A stretch of DNA of 64,000 nucleotides from Fictibacillus phosphorivorans (GCF_001629705.1 NZ_CP015378.1:4092001-4156000); one strand, 5' to 3'; counted from the stretch's first letter, positions 52,732 through 62,516 are shown. The notes: a model not told the origin generated them from the sequence alone. Numbers and translations: made by a program.

Positions 52732-53732
52732 TCAAACGCTATTTGATCGAACGCAGCAGCTGGATTTTTTTGTTTTTATTACAACAGCTGATCCTTCTCT
52801 TGATCGCCTATCTAGATCCATCGATTCCCCTTTCTGCTGTTGGCTATATCGTTTTTATTTCACTTATTGTCTTTGTCCTCTTTCTTTTTTATCGGTATCA
52901 GAAGGAAACAGACTTCTTCCAACAGCTTGAGGAAAGAGAAAATGATTTTGATCTTTCTAATATGTCATCACCTTCTACACCTTTTGAAAAAATCGTTAAA
53001 AACAGCATTACCGAACAAACAAAGCATTTAAAACAAACAGCATCCGAAAACCGTATGCTGGTGGAACAAGAAAAGGACGATCTCTTAGCTTGGATTCATG
53101 AGGTAAAAACACCGCTGACGGCGATGCATCTCATGATTCAACGGATGGACGAAACACCTCTTAAAGGAGATCTGACCTACGAATGGCTTCGGATCCACCT
53201 TCTACTCGATCAACAGCTTCATCAAAAAAGAATCCCGTTTATTAAAAACGATCTTTATATGGAAGTAACGGAACTCGAGATGCTGCTTTTTTCCGAGCTG
53301 AAAACGCTGCAGTCATGGTGCATTCAAAAAGGAATCGGCTTTGATTTTGACCTTCAAGTTACTCATGTCTTGAGTGATGCCAAGTGGCTAGCTTTTATCG
53401 TTCGTCAGATCTTAACGAATGCTGTAAAATACAGTCATTCTTCTGAAATTGTCATTAACAGCTATAACATGAACGATAGAAACTATTTAAGAATTCAAGA
53501 CTTTGGTCGAGGAATTGATACAAAGGATATGCCTCGTATCTTTGATAAAGGGTTCACATCAACAACAGACCATCAAGATCAAGCTTCCACCGGCATGGGC
53601 TTATATTTGGCTAAGAAAGCAGCAGATTCCTTACATATCCAACTTTCTATAGATTCGAAGCGGAATGAAGGAACAACCGTAACGCTCGCTTTTCCAAAAA
53701 GAAATGAGTTTGATCAAACGATGGGCATGTGA
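52728..53732 (+). CDS. bceS: BceS-like intramembrane-sensing histidine kinase
   Basis: 334 residues. Two N-terminal helices (about 12-30 and 36-56) with almost no extracellular loop, then the H-box LLAWIHEVKTPLTAMHLM and HATPase motifs (IRQILTNAVKYS, DFGRGID, GMGLYLAKK). BceS-type kinases read flux through the partner transporter rather than drug directly. Confidence 0.88.
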   Translation: MIKRYLIERSSWIFLFLLQQLILLLIAYLDPSIPLSAVGYIVFISLIVFVLFLFYRYQKETDFFQQLEERENDFDLSNMSSPSTPFEKIVKNSITEQTKHLKQTASENRMLVEQEKDDLLAWIHEVKTPLTAMHLMIQRMDETPLKGDLTYEWLRIHLLLDQQLHQKRIPFIKNDLYMEVTELEMLLFSELKTLQSWCIQKGIGFDFDLQVTHVLSDAKWLAFIVRQILTNAVKYSHSSEIVINSYNMNDRNYLRIQDFGRGIDTKDMPRIFDKGFTSTTDHQDQASTGMGLYLAKKAADSLHIQLSIDSKRNEGTTVTLAFPKRNEFDQTMGM

Positions 53733-53758
53733 CGAAAGTGTCACATGCTTTTCTGTTT
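53725..53758 (+). terminator. Hairpin at the end of bceS
   Basis: GCATGTGAC-GAAAGT-GTCACATGC overlaps the stop codon and is followed by TTTTCTGTTTTG: a terminator that separates the regulatory and transporter genes. Confidence 0.65.
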
Positions 53759-53802
53759 TGTTCGTTGAACAGAAGGAAAAGAGCTGAAATGCTTTCTATA
53801 AT
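53751..53802 (+). promoter_or_regulatory. Activated promoter of bceA with upstream inverted repeat
   Basis: TTCTGTT (53751-53757) and AACAGAA (53768-53774) form an inverted repeat directly upstream of a poor -35, with TATAAT at 53797-53802. A weak -35 next to an operator is expected of a BceR-activated promoter. Confidence 0.5.
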
Positions 53803-53829
53803 GAAAGTATCAGAGAGGGGTAATCAATC

Positions 53830-54591
53830 ATGAGTATATTGAAAGCAGTTAAGCTTCATAAGAGCTATGGAAATAAAAATAATAAACAGCATGTCCTTAA
53901 AGGCATCGATCTTTCCGTTGAAAAAGGTGAATTCATCAGTATCATGGGAGCATCTGGATCAGGTAAAACAACATTGTTGAACGTCTTATCCTCCATCGAT
54001 CAAGTGAGTGAAGGAACCATTCATATTAACTCGTTTGAGATGACTGCCATGAAGGAAAAACAGCTGGCAGAGTTCAGAAAGAACCATCTTGGTTTCATCT
54101 TTCAAGATTACAACCTATTAGATACGTTAACGGTTAAAGAAAATATTCTTCTGCCGCTTTCGATAACCAAAACACCGAAAAAAGAAGCGGAAAAGAAATT
54201 TGAAGAAGTGGCGAATGAGCTCGGTATTTCTGAGATAAAAGATAAATATCCGAATGAGATCTCGGGTGGACAAAAGCAGAGAACATCTGCCGCTCGCGCA
54301 TTCATTCATGAGCCGAGTATCATCTTCGCCGATGAACCGACCGGCGCTCTCGATTCCAAGTCTGCGTCTGACCTTTTAAACAAATTAAGCGGTCTTAACG
54401 AGAACAGACAAGCAACCATTCTTATGGTAACGCATGATCCTGTAGCAGCAAGCTATTGCAGCCGCGTTGTGTTTATAAAAGACGGACAGATCTACACGCA
54501 GCTTATGAAAGGAGAGCAAGATCGACAAAGTTTCTTTAAGGATATTATGAAAACGCAAGGTGTTTTAGGTGGTGTTCATCATGAACATTAA
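53830..54591 (+). CDS. bceA: BceA-like ABC transporter ATPase
   Basis: 253 residues: Walker [10 protein letters not shown]-loop FIFQDYN, signature SGGQKQR, Walker [16 protein letters not shown]. MacB/LolD-type ATPase powering the BceB permease. ATG after GAGAGGGGTAA. Confidence 0.92.
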   Translation: MSILKAVKLHKSYGNKNNKQHVLKGIDLSVEKGEFISIMGASGSGKTTLLNVLSSIDQVSEGTIHINSFEMTAMKEKQLAEFRKNHLGFIFQDYNLLDTLTVKENILLPLSITKTPKKEAEKKFEEVANELGISEIKDKYPNEISGGQKQRTSAARAFIHEPSIIFADEPTGALDSKSASDLLNKLSGLNENRQATILMVTHDPVAASYCSRVVFIKDGQIYTQLMKGEQDRQSFFKDIMKTQGVLGGVHHEH

Positions 54592-56527
54592 TCAGCTCAT
54601 CTTTCGCAACTTAAAGAAAAACTTAAGAAACTATTACCTGTATGTTTTTGCTTTAGTGTTCAGTTCTGCGCTTTATTTTGCATTTGTAACGCTGCAATAT
54701 GATCCTTCTATGGATTCTGTGGAAGGTTCTGTAAAAGGTGAAGCAGCGATTCGAGCTGCCTCCATCTTATTGGTCGTAATCGTATCGGTGTTTCTACTTT
54801 ACGCGAACAACATCTTTATCAAGAGACGCAGCAAAGAAATAGGGCTGTTCCAGTTGATCGGAATGACGAAGGGAAAGATCTTTCGAATTCTTTCAATCGA
54901 AAATTTATTCCTCTACTTCGGTTCCTTATTGATTGGAATCTTTGCTGGATTCTCGTTCTCAAAATTAATGATTCTCGTATTGTTTAAGACGACGGGTGTT
55001 AATTCAGTCGCATCACTACGGTTTTCACCACAAGCCCTTGTACAAACGGTTATCGTTTTCACAGTCATCTATCTGTTGATCATGATCATGAACTATACAT
55101 TCATTAAAAGACAGACCATTCTATCCCTATTCCGTGTGACTTCTTCAACAGAAATCACAGTGAAAAAACTATCTCGCTTCGAGATGGTGATGGGAATCGT
55201 GGGTCTCGTTCTGATCACGACAGGATACATCGTATCTTCCAAACTGTTTGGCGGCGATTTTACAACGATGCCTCAATTATTTGGAGCAATGATCTTTATT
55301 TTGGCTGCCGTTATTTTAGGTACGTATTTCTTTTACAAAGGCTCTGTCAGTTTTCTTTTAAACCTAGTGAGAAAGCGAAAAGGTGGCTATTTGTCCATAA
55401 ACGAAGTGATGTCACTCGCATCCGTCATGTTCCGTATGAAGTCAAACGCACTTCTGCTTATGATCATTACGACTGTTTCAGCGCTTTCAATCGCTTTGTT
55501 GTGCCTTGCATATATCTCGTATTATTCGGCAGAGAAAACGGCTGAAAAAAATGTTCCGCATGACTTTTCAATCATTGATAGAGAATCAGCTGATACGTTC
55601 CAATCCGCTTTAGAGAAAAACAATATTCCGTATTCGGAAAAATCGATTGAAGTGGTCCAGGTGACGGTGAATGCTTCACAGCTTATTGATCGAAGCTTAG
55701 AAGAACTCGTGATCGATCCAAAAGCGATGCCACTTCCTTTAATCAGTGAAAAGTCAGTATCCGGCATGGATGTTTCACGGGATGAAGTGGTCTTTACCGG
55801 CTATGACGACCTGCTTCAAAAGTTTATGCCATTAAAGAGCTCTGGTTCTATTAAGATCAAAGGAAAGACAGAAACGCTCACTCAACGTTATGTAGGCTTA
55901 GAAGATATTTATCCCGTATCCTGGTATTTCACAGCTGGAGGCGTTCCTACAGCGATCGTTGATGATGCCATTTTTACAAAGATGCAAAAAGATATCGATC
56001 CTAAGGTACAAAAGGAATCCAGCCTCTATATTGGGGTTGACATAAAAAATAAAGAACAACTTGAAGAGGCAGATAAACTGTTTAAATCAACCGAAACGTA
56101 TAAAAAGCTATACAACGAATCACGTCATGAGATCAGCACGAATCAGAAGAAAAACATGGGACTCATAATGTTTATCGTAGGTTTCCTAGGACTAACTTTC
56201 CTCGTTACCTCAGGGTGTATCCTCTACTTCAAACAGATGGACGAGGGTGAAAGTGAAAAGCCGAACTATATGATTCTGCGAAAACTAGGTTACACGCAAA
56301 GTGACCTGTTAAAGGGTATTCAGTATAAGCAGCTCTTTAACTTTGGAATTCCACTAGTGGTCGGCTTGCTTCATAGCTATTTCGCCGTACAATCCGGTTG
56401 GTTCCTGTTCGGAGCTGAACTTTGGACACCAATGATCATCGTTATGGTCATGTATACGATCCTCTATTCGATCTTTGGTGTGTTATCTGTTCTTTATTAT
56501 AAGAAAGTGGTTAGAGAAGCACTGTAG
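54581..56527 (+). CDS. bceB: BceB-like ABC transporter permease
   Basis: 648 residues, ten membrane segments with a large extracellular domain (about residues 310-520) between helices 7 and 8, the Bce hallmark that binds the target peptide-lipid complex. FtsX-type segments recur at both ends ([34 protein letters not shown]). The ATG at 54581 lies within the last codons of bceA. Confidence 0.9.
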   Translation: MNINQLIFRNLKKNLRNYYLYVFALVFSSALYFAFVTLQYDPSMDSVEGSVKGEAAIRAASILLVVIVSVFLLYANNIFIKRRSKEIGLFQLIGMTKGKIFRILSIENLFLYFGSLLIGIFAGFSFSKLMILVLFKTTGVNSVASLRFSPQALVQTVIVFTVIYLLIMIMNYTFIKRQTILSLFRVTSSTEITVKKLSRFEMVMGIVGLVLITTGYIVSSKLFGGDFTTMPQLFGAMIFILAAVILGTYFFYKGSVSFLLNLVRKRKGGYLSINEVMSLASVMFRMKSNALLLMIITTVSALSIALLCLAYISYYSAEKTAEKNVPHDFSIIDRESADTFQSALEKNNIPYSEKSIEVVQVTVNASQLIDRSLEELVIDPKAMPLPLISEKSVSGMDVSRDEVVFTGYDDLLQKFMPLKSSGSIKIKGKTETLTQRYVGLEDIYPVSWYFTAGGVPTAIVDDAIFTKMQKDIDPKVQKESSLYIGVDIKNKEQLEEADKLFKSTETYKKLYNESRHEISTNQKKNMGLIMFIVGFLGLTFLVTSGCILYFKQMDEGESEKPNYMILRKLGYTQSDLLKGIQYKQLFNFGIPLVVGLLHSYFAVQSGWFLFGAELWTPMIIVMVMYTILYSIFGVLSVLYYKKVVREAL

Positions 56528-56535
56528 ATACACTC

Positions 56536-56572
56536 AAAAACGCTCCACCTAAAAATCCGGAGGAGCGTTTTT
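56536..56572. terminator. Bidirectional terminator between bceB and the radical SAM gene
   Basis: AAAAACGCTCC and GGAGCGTTTTT arms. The minus-strand gene ends inside it: its last codons lie in the right arm. Confidence 0.85.
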
Positions 56573-57181
56573 GACTTTCTTAAAATGATTTTGACTGAAA
56601 AGATCAGAAAGTGTATGTTGAGTAGCCATACCATTAATTGAAACCACACCATCACTACCAATACGTATCTCAACTTTATTTTGAATGGATTCCAACTCGT
56701 TCTCTATATGTTTATACACTTTCGTTAAAAAATGATACCGCTGATTCGAAGAACCCACCCAAGGACGTGTTAAGTCTAACTTGTCTTTAATAAAAGGACC
56801 GTCAATCAGTAAATCTGCTGCATTAAGAAGATTCTGTGCTTCTTTTCGTTCTTTAAGATTCTCATAAAGGTATCCAGAAAACACCATTACGGTTAATCCA
56901 ATCTCCTTAACCATGACAGCAAGTTCTCCTAAAGGTTCTGCTTGGTCAAACGGTTCTCCACCAAGTATTGTGATACCTTCTATCCTGTTATCCTGTTTAC
57001 TTCTTTTTATTTCCTCAAAGAGATCAATAACGCTTACTATCTTTCCGTTTTCTTTTGACCATGTCCATGGAACGCCACATCCTTCACAACGAATGGAGCA
57101 CCCTTGTACCCATAGACAAAATCGTTTACCTGGACCTTCAACGGTTGTAACTGGCAAAAATCGATGTATAGTAAGTTCCAT
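56549..57181 (-). CDS. Radical SAM (4Fe-4S single-cluster) enzyme of the AAA operon
   Basis: 210 residues. The cluster motif CSIRCEGC (CxxxCxxC) lies in CLWVQGCSIRCEGCGVPWTW, followed by the glycine-rich SAM strand GITILGGEPFDQAEPL. It looks like a small activating-enzyme type (NrdG/PflA-like) radical SAM protein, but no ribonucleotide reductase or glycyl-radical partner is present. It overlaps the preceding gene by one base (TGATG) and is last in the operon. Target unknown; a protein substrate within the cluster is an inference. Confidence 0.8.
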   Translation of the reverse strand: MELTIHRFLPVTTVEGPGKRFCLWVQGCSIRCEGCGVPWTWSKENGKIVSVIDLFEEIKRSKQDNRIEGITILGGEPFDQAEPLGELAVMVKEIGLTVMVFSGYLYENLKERKEAQNLLNAADLLIDGPFIKDKLDLTRPWVGSSNQRYHFLTKVYKHIENELESIQNKVEIRIGSDGVVSINGMATQHTLSDLFSQNHFKKVKNAPPDF

Positions 57182-57906
57182 CAGAAATCGATGACTCTTC
57201 CTTCCATTTTTTTGGCTGATACTACCACAGGTTCTTTCTCTGGAAACAAGAGATATGGTCTTATTTTTTCAGCCAAATGTGGTTTAACAGAAAGTACCTC
57301 AACAAAGTGATTAAAAGATTGAAACCCATTTTCCTGACTTCGAGTAGAAATGATCTTCTTAGCGAACAAACCTCCAATGCCTGGGACTTTCGCTAACTCC
57401 TCCTCAGTTGTTTCGTTGATCATAACTTGTTCTACCCTCATTTCTTTCTCTTCTTTAAATTTTATTTGTTCATCTACAGTTTTAGATGGTAAAACAGGTT
57501 GCTTCTCTATTACCGAAGCAGCACCATACTCTCTAGCGATTGTCTTTTTCAAATAATCTATTTCTTTTTCTTTATACCCAGAAGAAAGTTTGGCATCAAG
57601 TCTTAGCAAATATTCAGGACGTATTTTAATTACATGAAGGATAGAAACAATATACCCAATTATATAACTCATAGTTCCAACATCACTTAGCCAAGTATCA
57701 CTTAAAACCGTATCAGCAGTAATCATCATCAATATAAATGGGATTGAATACAGAATCCCTGCTACAAACCATTTTCTTTGTTTTACTTTATAAGAAACAT
57801 AAAAGAATGAAATATAATTAAAAAAACCAAACGTAAGAAAAACCCAAAGCATCCATATTGAATTTTTCATCTCCCAAAACTTTCCTCTGTCCGTAACTGA
57901 AGCCAT
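57181..57906 (-). CDS. Membrane protein with C-terminal helix-hairpin-helix
   Basis: 241 residues. Four hydrophobic segments in the first ~95 residues, a Lys/Glu-rich linker, then a ComEA-like HhH domain (INETTEEELAKVPGIGGLFAKKII, ~163-186) with a second hairpin-like part. It ends GRVIDF. The HhH may bind DNA or a protein partner at the membrane. 4 bp from the DUF2997 gene and overlapping the radical SAM gene. ATG after AGGGAGAC. Confidence 0.75.
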   Translation of the reverse strand: MASVTDRGKFWEMKNSIWMLWVFLTFGFFNYISFFYVSYKVKQRKWFVAGILYSIPFILMMITADTVLSDTWLSDVGTMSYIIGYIVSILHVIKIRPEYLLRLDAKLSSGYKEKEIDYLKKTIAREYGAASVIEKQPVLPSKTVDEQIKFKEEKEMRVEQVMINETTEEELAKVPGIGGLFAKKIISTRSQENGFQSFNHFVEVLSVKPHLAEKIRPYLLFPEKEPVVVSAKKMEGRVIDF

Positions 57907-57910
57907 TTTA

Positions 57911-58117
57911 TTAGTCTCCCTTCACTGTTTGTTGCTGTTCTTGGAAAGTTTGTATTTCTGTTTCGTGGTATTCTTCCGTAAAAGTTGAATCGACCGTTTC
58001 TGCATCAAGCAATTCTTCTAACATTTTTATATATGACAAACAGGAATTCCCTTTAATACCCATTGTTTCTGCGTAAAATTTACCGTCTTCTGCTATACGA
58101 ATCTGAATCTTCTTCAT
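57911..58117 (-). CDS. DUF2997 family protein
   Basis: 68 residues with the family core KIQIRIAEDGKFYAETMGIKGNSC then a Leu/Glu helix and an acidic Gln-rich tail. DUF2997 genes are known next to DUF1257 (Ycf35) genes in cyanobacteria and firmicutes. Function unknown. It overlaps the DUF1257-like gene by 4 bp. Confidence 0.8.
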   Translation of the reverse strand: MKKIQIRIAEDGKFYAETMGIKGNSCLSYIKMLEELLDAETVDSTFTEEYHETEIQTFQEQQQTVKGD

Positions 58118-58575
58118 CTTTCACCACCTACATTCGCGACATTAAAGGTTAATAGAATTGAACGATCTTTCTGTATTTCTTCAGATTCAAGTATCAGTCC
58201 TTTATCTTTCGCTTTTATCAGGAGCGCTTTATACGTTTCTTGTTGAATTAAATATTTATACTCGGTATGTAAATTTTCTATAAACTCTATAGCGTCATTT
58301 GCATCTACACTTTCATCAAAAACAGCTTCAAAGATCCCTTGCTCGTCTTGTTGGAAATAAATTTTAATATCTCCTATTTCTGTTTCATAGTTTTGCAGAG
58401 TAAGTTCATTAACCTTGCATCCATATTGCTCAATGGCTCTTTGTAATAAGTGATGTCGTTTCATTACTGTTTTTATCGTATACGTTTTTTCCTTAAATTT
58501 GTGTTTTTCAATCATAGAGCCCACAGATTGTGCAACAGCGATGCCAACAGGAATTAGTACTAATTCGATACTCAT
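58114..58575 (-). CDS. DUF1257/Ycf35-like protein
   Basis: 153 residues. Alternating strands and helices (YTIKTVMKRHHLLQRAIEQYG, GDIKIYFQQDEQGIFEAVFD) and a C-terminal strand. Identification rests on the length, pattern and place between a Ycf46-like ATPase and DUF2997; the sequence alone is a weaker match. The ATG at 58575 follows AAAGGGTG; a GTG three codons upstream is less well placed. Confidence 0.6.
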   Translation of the reverse strand: MSIELVLIPVGIAVAQSVGSMIEKHKFKEKTYTIKTVMKRHHLLQRAIEQYGCKVNELTLQNYETEIGDIKIYFQQDEQGIFEAVFDESVDANDAIEFIENLHTEYKYLIQQETYKALLIKAKDKGLILESEEIQKDRSILLTFNVANVGGER

Positions 58576-58601
58576 ATCTATCACCCTTTCTTATTCATAT
58601 C

Positions 58602-60242
58602 TTAGAAATCAATTGTACGTCCGCCTCGAGACGCTTTGATGTCAAACTCAGGGTCTGAATCCGCATTTTCAAAATACTCTTTTCGATCTTCACGAGGTGT
58701 TGCCGTTACTGCTCTTACATTTGCCCATTCACGGACCTTTTTGATCTGTTCTGCTTGAGTAACAGATAACGGAATGAATTGCTTACACACTTTTTCGAAA
58801 TCACTGAGTCTCACACTTCGATCCTCGTAATAAGCTTCAAATAATCCATTAATCACGACCTGTTCAATTTCAGCACCCACAAATCCTTCCGTCAGTTCTG
58901 CCAAATATTCTAAGTTATAATCAGAGATATCGAATTCTCCTATAACTTCCTGTGCCTTTAATCTTTTCTTTAAATGGACTCTAAAAATATCAATCCGTTC
59001 CCGGTGAGTTGGCAGATCCACAAAAAAGATTTCATCAAACCTTCCTTTGCGCAACATTTCTGGAGGAAGACTGGAAATATTATTTGCTGTGGCAATAACA
59101 AAAACTGGCTTTTCTTTTTCTTGCATCCAAGTTAAGAACTGCCCAAAAATTCGGGAGCTTGTCCCGCCGTCTCCGGTAGAGTTTATCCCGCTAAAGCCTT
59201 TTTCAATCTCATCGATCCAGAGTATAGAGGGGGCTATGGCTTCTGCAGTTTGAATTGCTTTTCTCATGTTCTCTTCACTGCTTCCTACAATGCCGCTAAA
59301 TATTTTCCCTATATCCAGCCTCAATAATGGCAGCTGCCACATTTCACTAATTGATTTACTTATTAAGCTCTTTCCACAACCAGGCACCCCTGTAATGAGC
59401 ACCCCTTTTGGAGAAGGCAATCCATATAGTTGAGCCGATTCCAGCCAGGACTTATTTCTTTTTCGAAGCCACCTTTTTAAATTTTCCAATCCACCGATGT
59501 CTTCCATGTTCAATTCATTATTTACAAACTCTAAAATACCCGTTTTTTTAATGATTTGTTCTTTTTCTTCTAATATCACTTCTACATCATCGACAGATAA
59601 TTTCCCATCTTCCACCATAGCACGTGCAAAAGCGTTTTCCGCTTCTGATAATGTTAATCCTAGTGCTGCTTTAACCAGCTTTTCAATTTCTTCATCAGAC
59701 ATATTAATTTCAATACGACCTCTTTGCTTATTAACTGCAATCATCTCTTCTAAACTATTCTTAATCTCTTTAAACGTTGGCAGATTGAAGTCAAAGATGG
59801 TAATATCCTTTTCCAGCTCAAGAGGAAGTTTTAAAATCGGGGATAAAAAAACGACGTTCTTTGGGTTTTGACTTTGTTTAAGATTGGATAATAGGTCTCT
59901 CAATTTACGAATGATTTGATAATCAGGAAGCTGGCCTTGATTACCAAAATAAACATGAAAATCATGTAAAATAAAAATAGCAGGGTCTTGGAACTTTTCG
60001 ATGTATTCCAAAGCTCTTAACGGAGATTTAGTATCTGTAATACTCAAATCATCTCCTGATATGCCATTGGTCACTTTCCAAGTAATTAATTTTCTTGGTG
60101 TTTTGATTAATTCATGATTTGAAGCAATAGAGCGTATGAATTCAAGTGCCCTATCCTCTTCCCAAGTAGACAAGTAAAGGAAAGGAAAGCGTGCTTTAAA
60201 AAGATCAGCCATTAGTTTTTTTCTATTCAAATTTTTATCCAT
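58602..60242 (-). CDS. Ycf46-like AAA ATPase
   Basis: 546 residues. N-terminal half (to ~235) looks like a degenerate AAA domain: no Walker A, but a Walker-B-like AIFILHDFH strand. The C-terminal AAA domain has Walker A GVPGCGKS (285-292), Walker B LWIDEIE (~341-347), sensor ATANN and Arg finger in RKGRFDE (~401). It ends GRTIDF. The ATG at 60242 follows GAGGTGG; a GTG three codons upstream is poorer. First of five closely packed genes. Ycf46 family; likely a remodelling ATPase. Confidence 0.85.
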   Translation of the reverse strand: MDKNLNRKKLMADLFKARFPFLYLSTWEEDRALEFIRSIASNHELIKTPRKLITWKVTNGISGDDLSITDTKSPLRALEYIEKFQDPAIFILHDFHVYFGNQGQLPDYQIIRKLRDLLSNLKQSQNPKNVVFLSPILKLPLELEKDITIFDFNLPTFKEIKNSLEEMIAVNKQRGRIEINMSDEEIEKLVKAALGLTLSEAENAFARAMVEDGKLSVDDVEVILEEKEQIIKKTGILEFVNNELNMEDIGGLENLKRWLRKRNKSWLESAQLYGLPSPKGVLITGVPGCGKSLISKSISEMWQLPLLRLDIGKIFSGIVGSSEENMRKAIQTAEAIAPSILWIDEIEKGFSGINSTGDGGTSSRIFGQFLTWMQEKEKPVFVIATANNISSLPPEMLRKGRFDEIFFVDLPTHRERIDIFRVHLKKRLKAQEVIGEFDISDYNLEYLAELTEGFVGAEIEQVVINGLFEAYYEDRSVRLSDFEKVCKQFIPLSVTQAEQIKKVREWANVRAVTATPREDRKEYFENADSDPEFDIKASRGGRTIDF

Positions 60243-60299
60243 CGTAGCCACCTCAGTATTATTCAGTTATCTATCTATAAATGCTTACTAATATTTTAC

Positions 60300-60329
60300 A
60301 TTATAGTCCTATTAAATGGGACATGTTTA
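60300..60329 (-). promoter_or_regulatory. Promoter of the AAA operon with a palindrome filling its spacer
   Basis: TATAAT (60305-60300) is the -10; TAAACA (60329-60324) or the overlapping hexamer is a poor -35. The spacer is GTCC-n-ATT-n-AAT-n-GGAC (60306-60322), a 17-bp palindrome that begins next to the -10. A repressor there would block polymerase. Confidence 0.55.
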
Positions 60330-60355
60330 TACAGACAGAGAGAGTTTATAAACAC

Positions 60356-60393
60356 AAAAAAACCCCAGCCAATATTCATGACTGAGGTTATTA
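60356..60393 (-). terminator. Terminator of the hydroxybutyrate dehydrogenase operon
   Basis: AACCTCAGTCA-TGAATAT-TGGCTGGGGTT then seven T on the minus strand; G-U pairs in the stem. Confidence 0.75.
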
Positions 60394-60402
60394 AATCTGA
60401 AA

Positions 60403-61179
60403 TTATTGAGCTGTATAACCGCCATCGATAACGATTGCTTGTCCTGTTACACTCTTCGCTTTGTCACTTGATAGGAACATCGCATAGTCTGCAATTTCAC
60501 TAACTTCTAACAAACGTTTTTGTGGAACAAGTGGATAGATTACTTCTTCAAGTACTTTATCAAGTGATACGTTTCTTGTTTTCGCTAAGTCTTCCATTTG
60601 ACCGCGAACAAGTGGCGTATCTACATATCCTGGGCAAAGTGCGTTAACTGTAACACCTTCTGCTGCTGATTCTAATGCTGCTACTTTTGTAAGACCGATT
60701 ACACCATGTTTCGCACTGTTATAAGCTGCTTTACCAGCAAATCCGATCAAACCATTGATGGATGAGATATTGATGATACGGCCGAAACCTTGTTGCTTCA
60801 TGATTGGCATTACGTGCTTCGTTGCGATAAATGGTGCTGTCAGCATGATTTTGATCATAAGTTCGAATTTAGCTGTTGGAAACTCTTCGATTGGAGAAAC
60901 GTGCTGAAGACCAGCGTTGTTGATCAGAACGTCAACACGGCCATACTCTTTGTGTGCTGTTTCGATCATACTCTTGATGTCTTCTTCACTTGTAACGTCG
61001 GCTTTAAGACCGATCGCTTCTAGTCCAAGACCTTTTAGTTCTTCTGCAGCCTTTTTAACGCCTTCTTCGTTAAGGTCTGTTAAGACTACTTTGCTTCCGT
61101 TTTGAGCGAATGTTTTTCCGATTTCAAATCCGATACCACTTGCAGAACCTGTAATAACGACTACTTTATTTTCTACCAT
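60403..61179 (-). CDS. 3-hydroxybutyrate dehydrogenase
   Basis: 258 residues, short-chain dehydrogenase. Cofactor motif TGSASGIG, NNAG, catalytic Ser/Tyr-x3-Lys (INISSINGL, AYNSAKHG). The full pattern with LQHVSPIEEFP and LCPGYVDTPLVRGQ is that of D-3-hydroxybutyrate dehydrogenase, oxidising 3-hydroxybutyrate to acetoacetate with NAD. Paired with a GntP permease 24 bp upstream. Confidence 0.9.
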   Translation of the reverse strand: MVENKVVVITGSASGIGFEIGKTFAQNGSKVVLTDLNEEGVKKAAEELKGLGLEAIGLKADVTSEEDIKSMIETAHKEYGRVDVLINNAGLQHVSPIEEFPTAKFELMIKIMLTAPFIATKHVMPIMKQQGFGRIINISSINGLIGFAGKAAYNSAKHGVIGLTKVAALESAAEGVTVNALCPGYVDTPLVRGQMEDLAKTRNVSLDKVLEEVIYPLVPQKRLLEVSEIADYAMFLSSDKAKSVTGQAIVIDGGYTAQ

Positions 61180-61203
61180 ACTATACTCACTCCTAAAAAG
61201 TTT

Positions 61204-62490
61204 TTATATAATTCCCATGCTTGCCATAATGATTCCAACAATTACAGCAATGGTAGGGATGATTAAAGCGACTACAAATACATCTTTGTACGTTTCTTTA
61301 TGCGTTAACTGCGTTACCGCAAGAAGCGTTAACAATGCTCCGTTATGAGGCAAGATTGATGCTCCAGATGCAATGGATGCCATTCTATGGAATGCCTCAG
61401 GACTCATGCCTGTTGACTGAGATAAGTCATAATATGTTCCACCAAGAGCTTCTAACGCGATTCCCATACCACCTGAAGCTGAACCTGTGATCATCGCTAA
61501 AAGCTGTACGACTAAGGATTCAGATACAAGTGGGTTACTTGAGATTCCTAAAAGCAAATCAGTAATTCGGTCAAAGTCAGGTACACTCGTTACAACTGCA
61601 CCGAAACCAACTGCGGCACTCGTGTTGATGATCGCCATAACAGAGCCTTTAGCACCTTCGTTCATAGAAGGAATGAACGTTTTGTATTGCTTGATATTGA
61701 TAAGAAGAATAGCTAGAATTCCAGCTAACAACGAAGGAATTGGAGCGATTTTTAAGAAATTAAGTAAAATAACAACAACGATTAAAGGGACTAATGAAAG
61801 AATCCAGTTAGGAAGGTGTTCCTCATTTTCATCTTCATTCTCTTTTGACTTATTTGGTTCTGTATACTTTTCACCAGCTGCTGTTAAACGGTTCTCTCTG
61901 AACTTCAGCCAGAAATATCCGCCAACTGCCATGATCAGTGTAGCTACAATACCGATAATGGTACCCGCCATTGGGGTCGTCTTAAACGTGTTCATCGGTA
62001 TTAAGTTTTGAATCTGCGGTGTTCCTGGTACAGCAGTCATCGTAAACGTGAATGCTCCAAGAACGATCGTAGGTGCGATCAATCTTCTAGAGATATCTGC
62101 CTTTTTAAACAATGCCAACGCGATCGGATAGATGGCGAACACGACAACAAACAAACTTACGCCACCGTATGTTAAGACAGCTGATGCTACCAAAACTCCG
62201 AGAATGGCACGTTTTTCACCTATAAACTTCGTGAACTGAATCGCAACCGATTTAGCAGCGCCCGTATCTTCCATCAATTTACCGAGTACGGCTCCTAATA
62301 AGAAGATCGGAAACCACGCTTTTGCAAAGTTTACAAAGCCGGTCATATACGTATTGGTATACGCGTCCATCAAGTCTAAACCACTCATCAGAGCAACAAT
62401 ACCTGCTACGATTGGAGCGACCCAGATGATCGACCAGCCCAGGTAGGCAAAAAACATGAGTAGAGCCAGACCTATAATGATACTAATCAA
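61204..62490 (-). CDS. GntP family permease, probable hydroxybutyrate importer
   Basis: 428 residues, ~12 membrane segments, GntP/gluconate-proton symporter family (FPIFLLGAVLGKLMEDTGAAKS; the TGSASGGMGIALEALGG and ILPHNGALLTLL segments). The downstream dehydrogenase suggests 3-hydroxybutyrate as substrate. Start is TTG 62490 after AAGGAGGAAAG; the upstream in-frame start has no ribosome binding site and overlaps the cre-like site. Confidence 0.85.
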   Translation of the reverse strand: MISIIIGLALLMFFAYLGWSIIWVAPIVAGIVALMSGLDLMDAYTNTYMTGFVNFAKAWFPIFLLGAVLGKLMEDTGAAKSVAIQFTKFIGEKRAILGVLVASAVLTYGGVSLFVVVFAIYPIALALFKKADISRRLIAPTIVLGAFTFTMTAVPGTPQIQNLIPMNTFKTTPMAGTIIGIVATLIMAVGGYFWLKFRENRLTAAGEKYTEPNKSKENEDENEEHLPNWILSLVPLIVVVILLNFLKIAPIPSLLAGILAILLINIKQYKTFIPSMNEGAKGSVMAIINTSAAVGFGAVVTSVPDFDRITDLLLGISSNPLVSESLVVQLLAMITGSASGGMGIALEALGGTYYDLSQSTGMSPEAFHRMASIASGASILPHNGALLTLLAVTQLTHKETYKDVFVVALIIPTIAVIVGIIMASMGII

Positions 62491-62516
62491 AATCTTTCCT
62501 CCTTTTTTATATAGAA

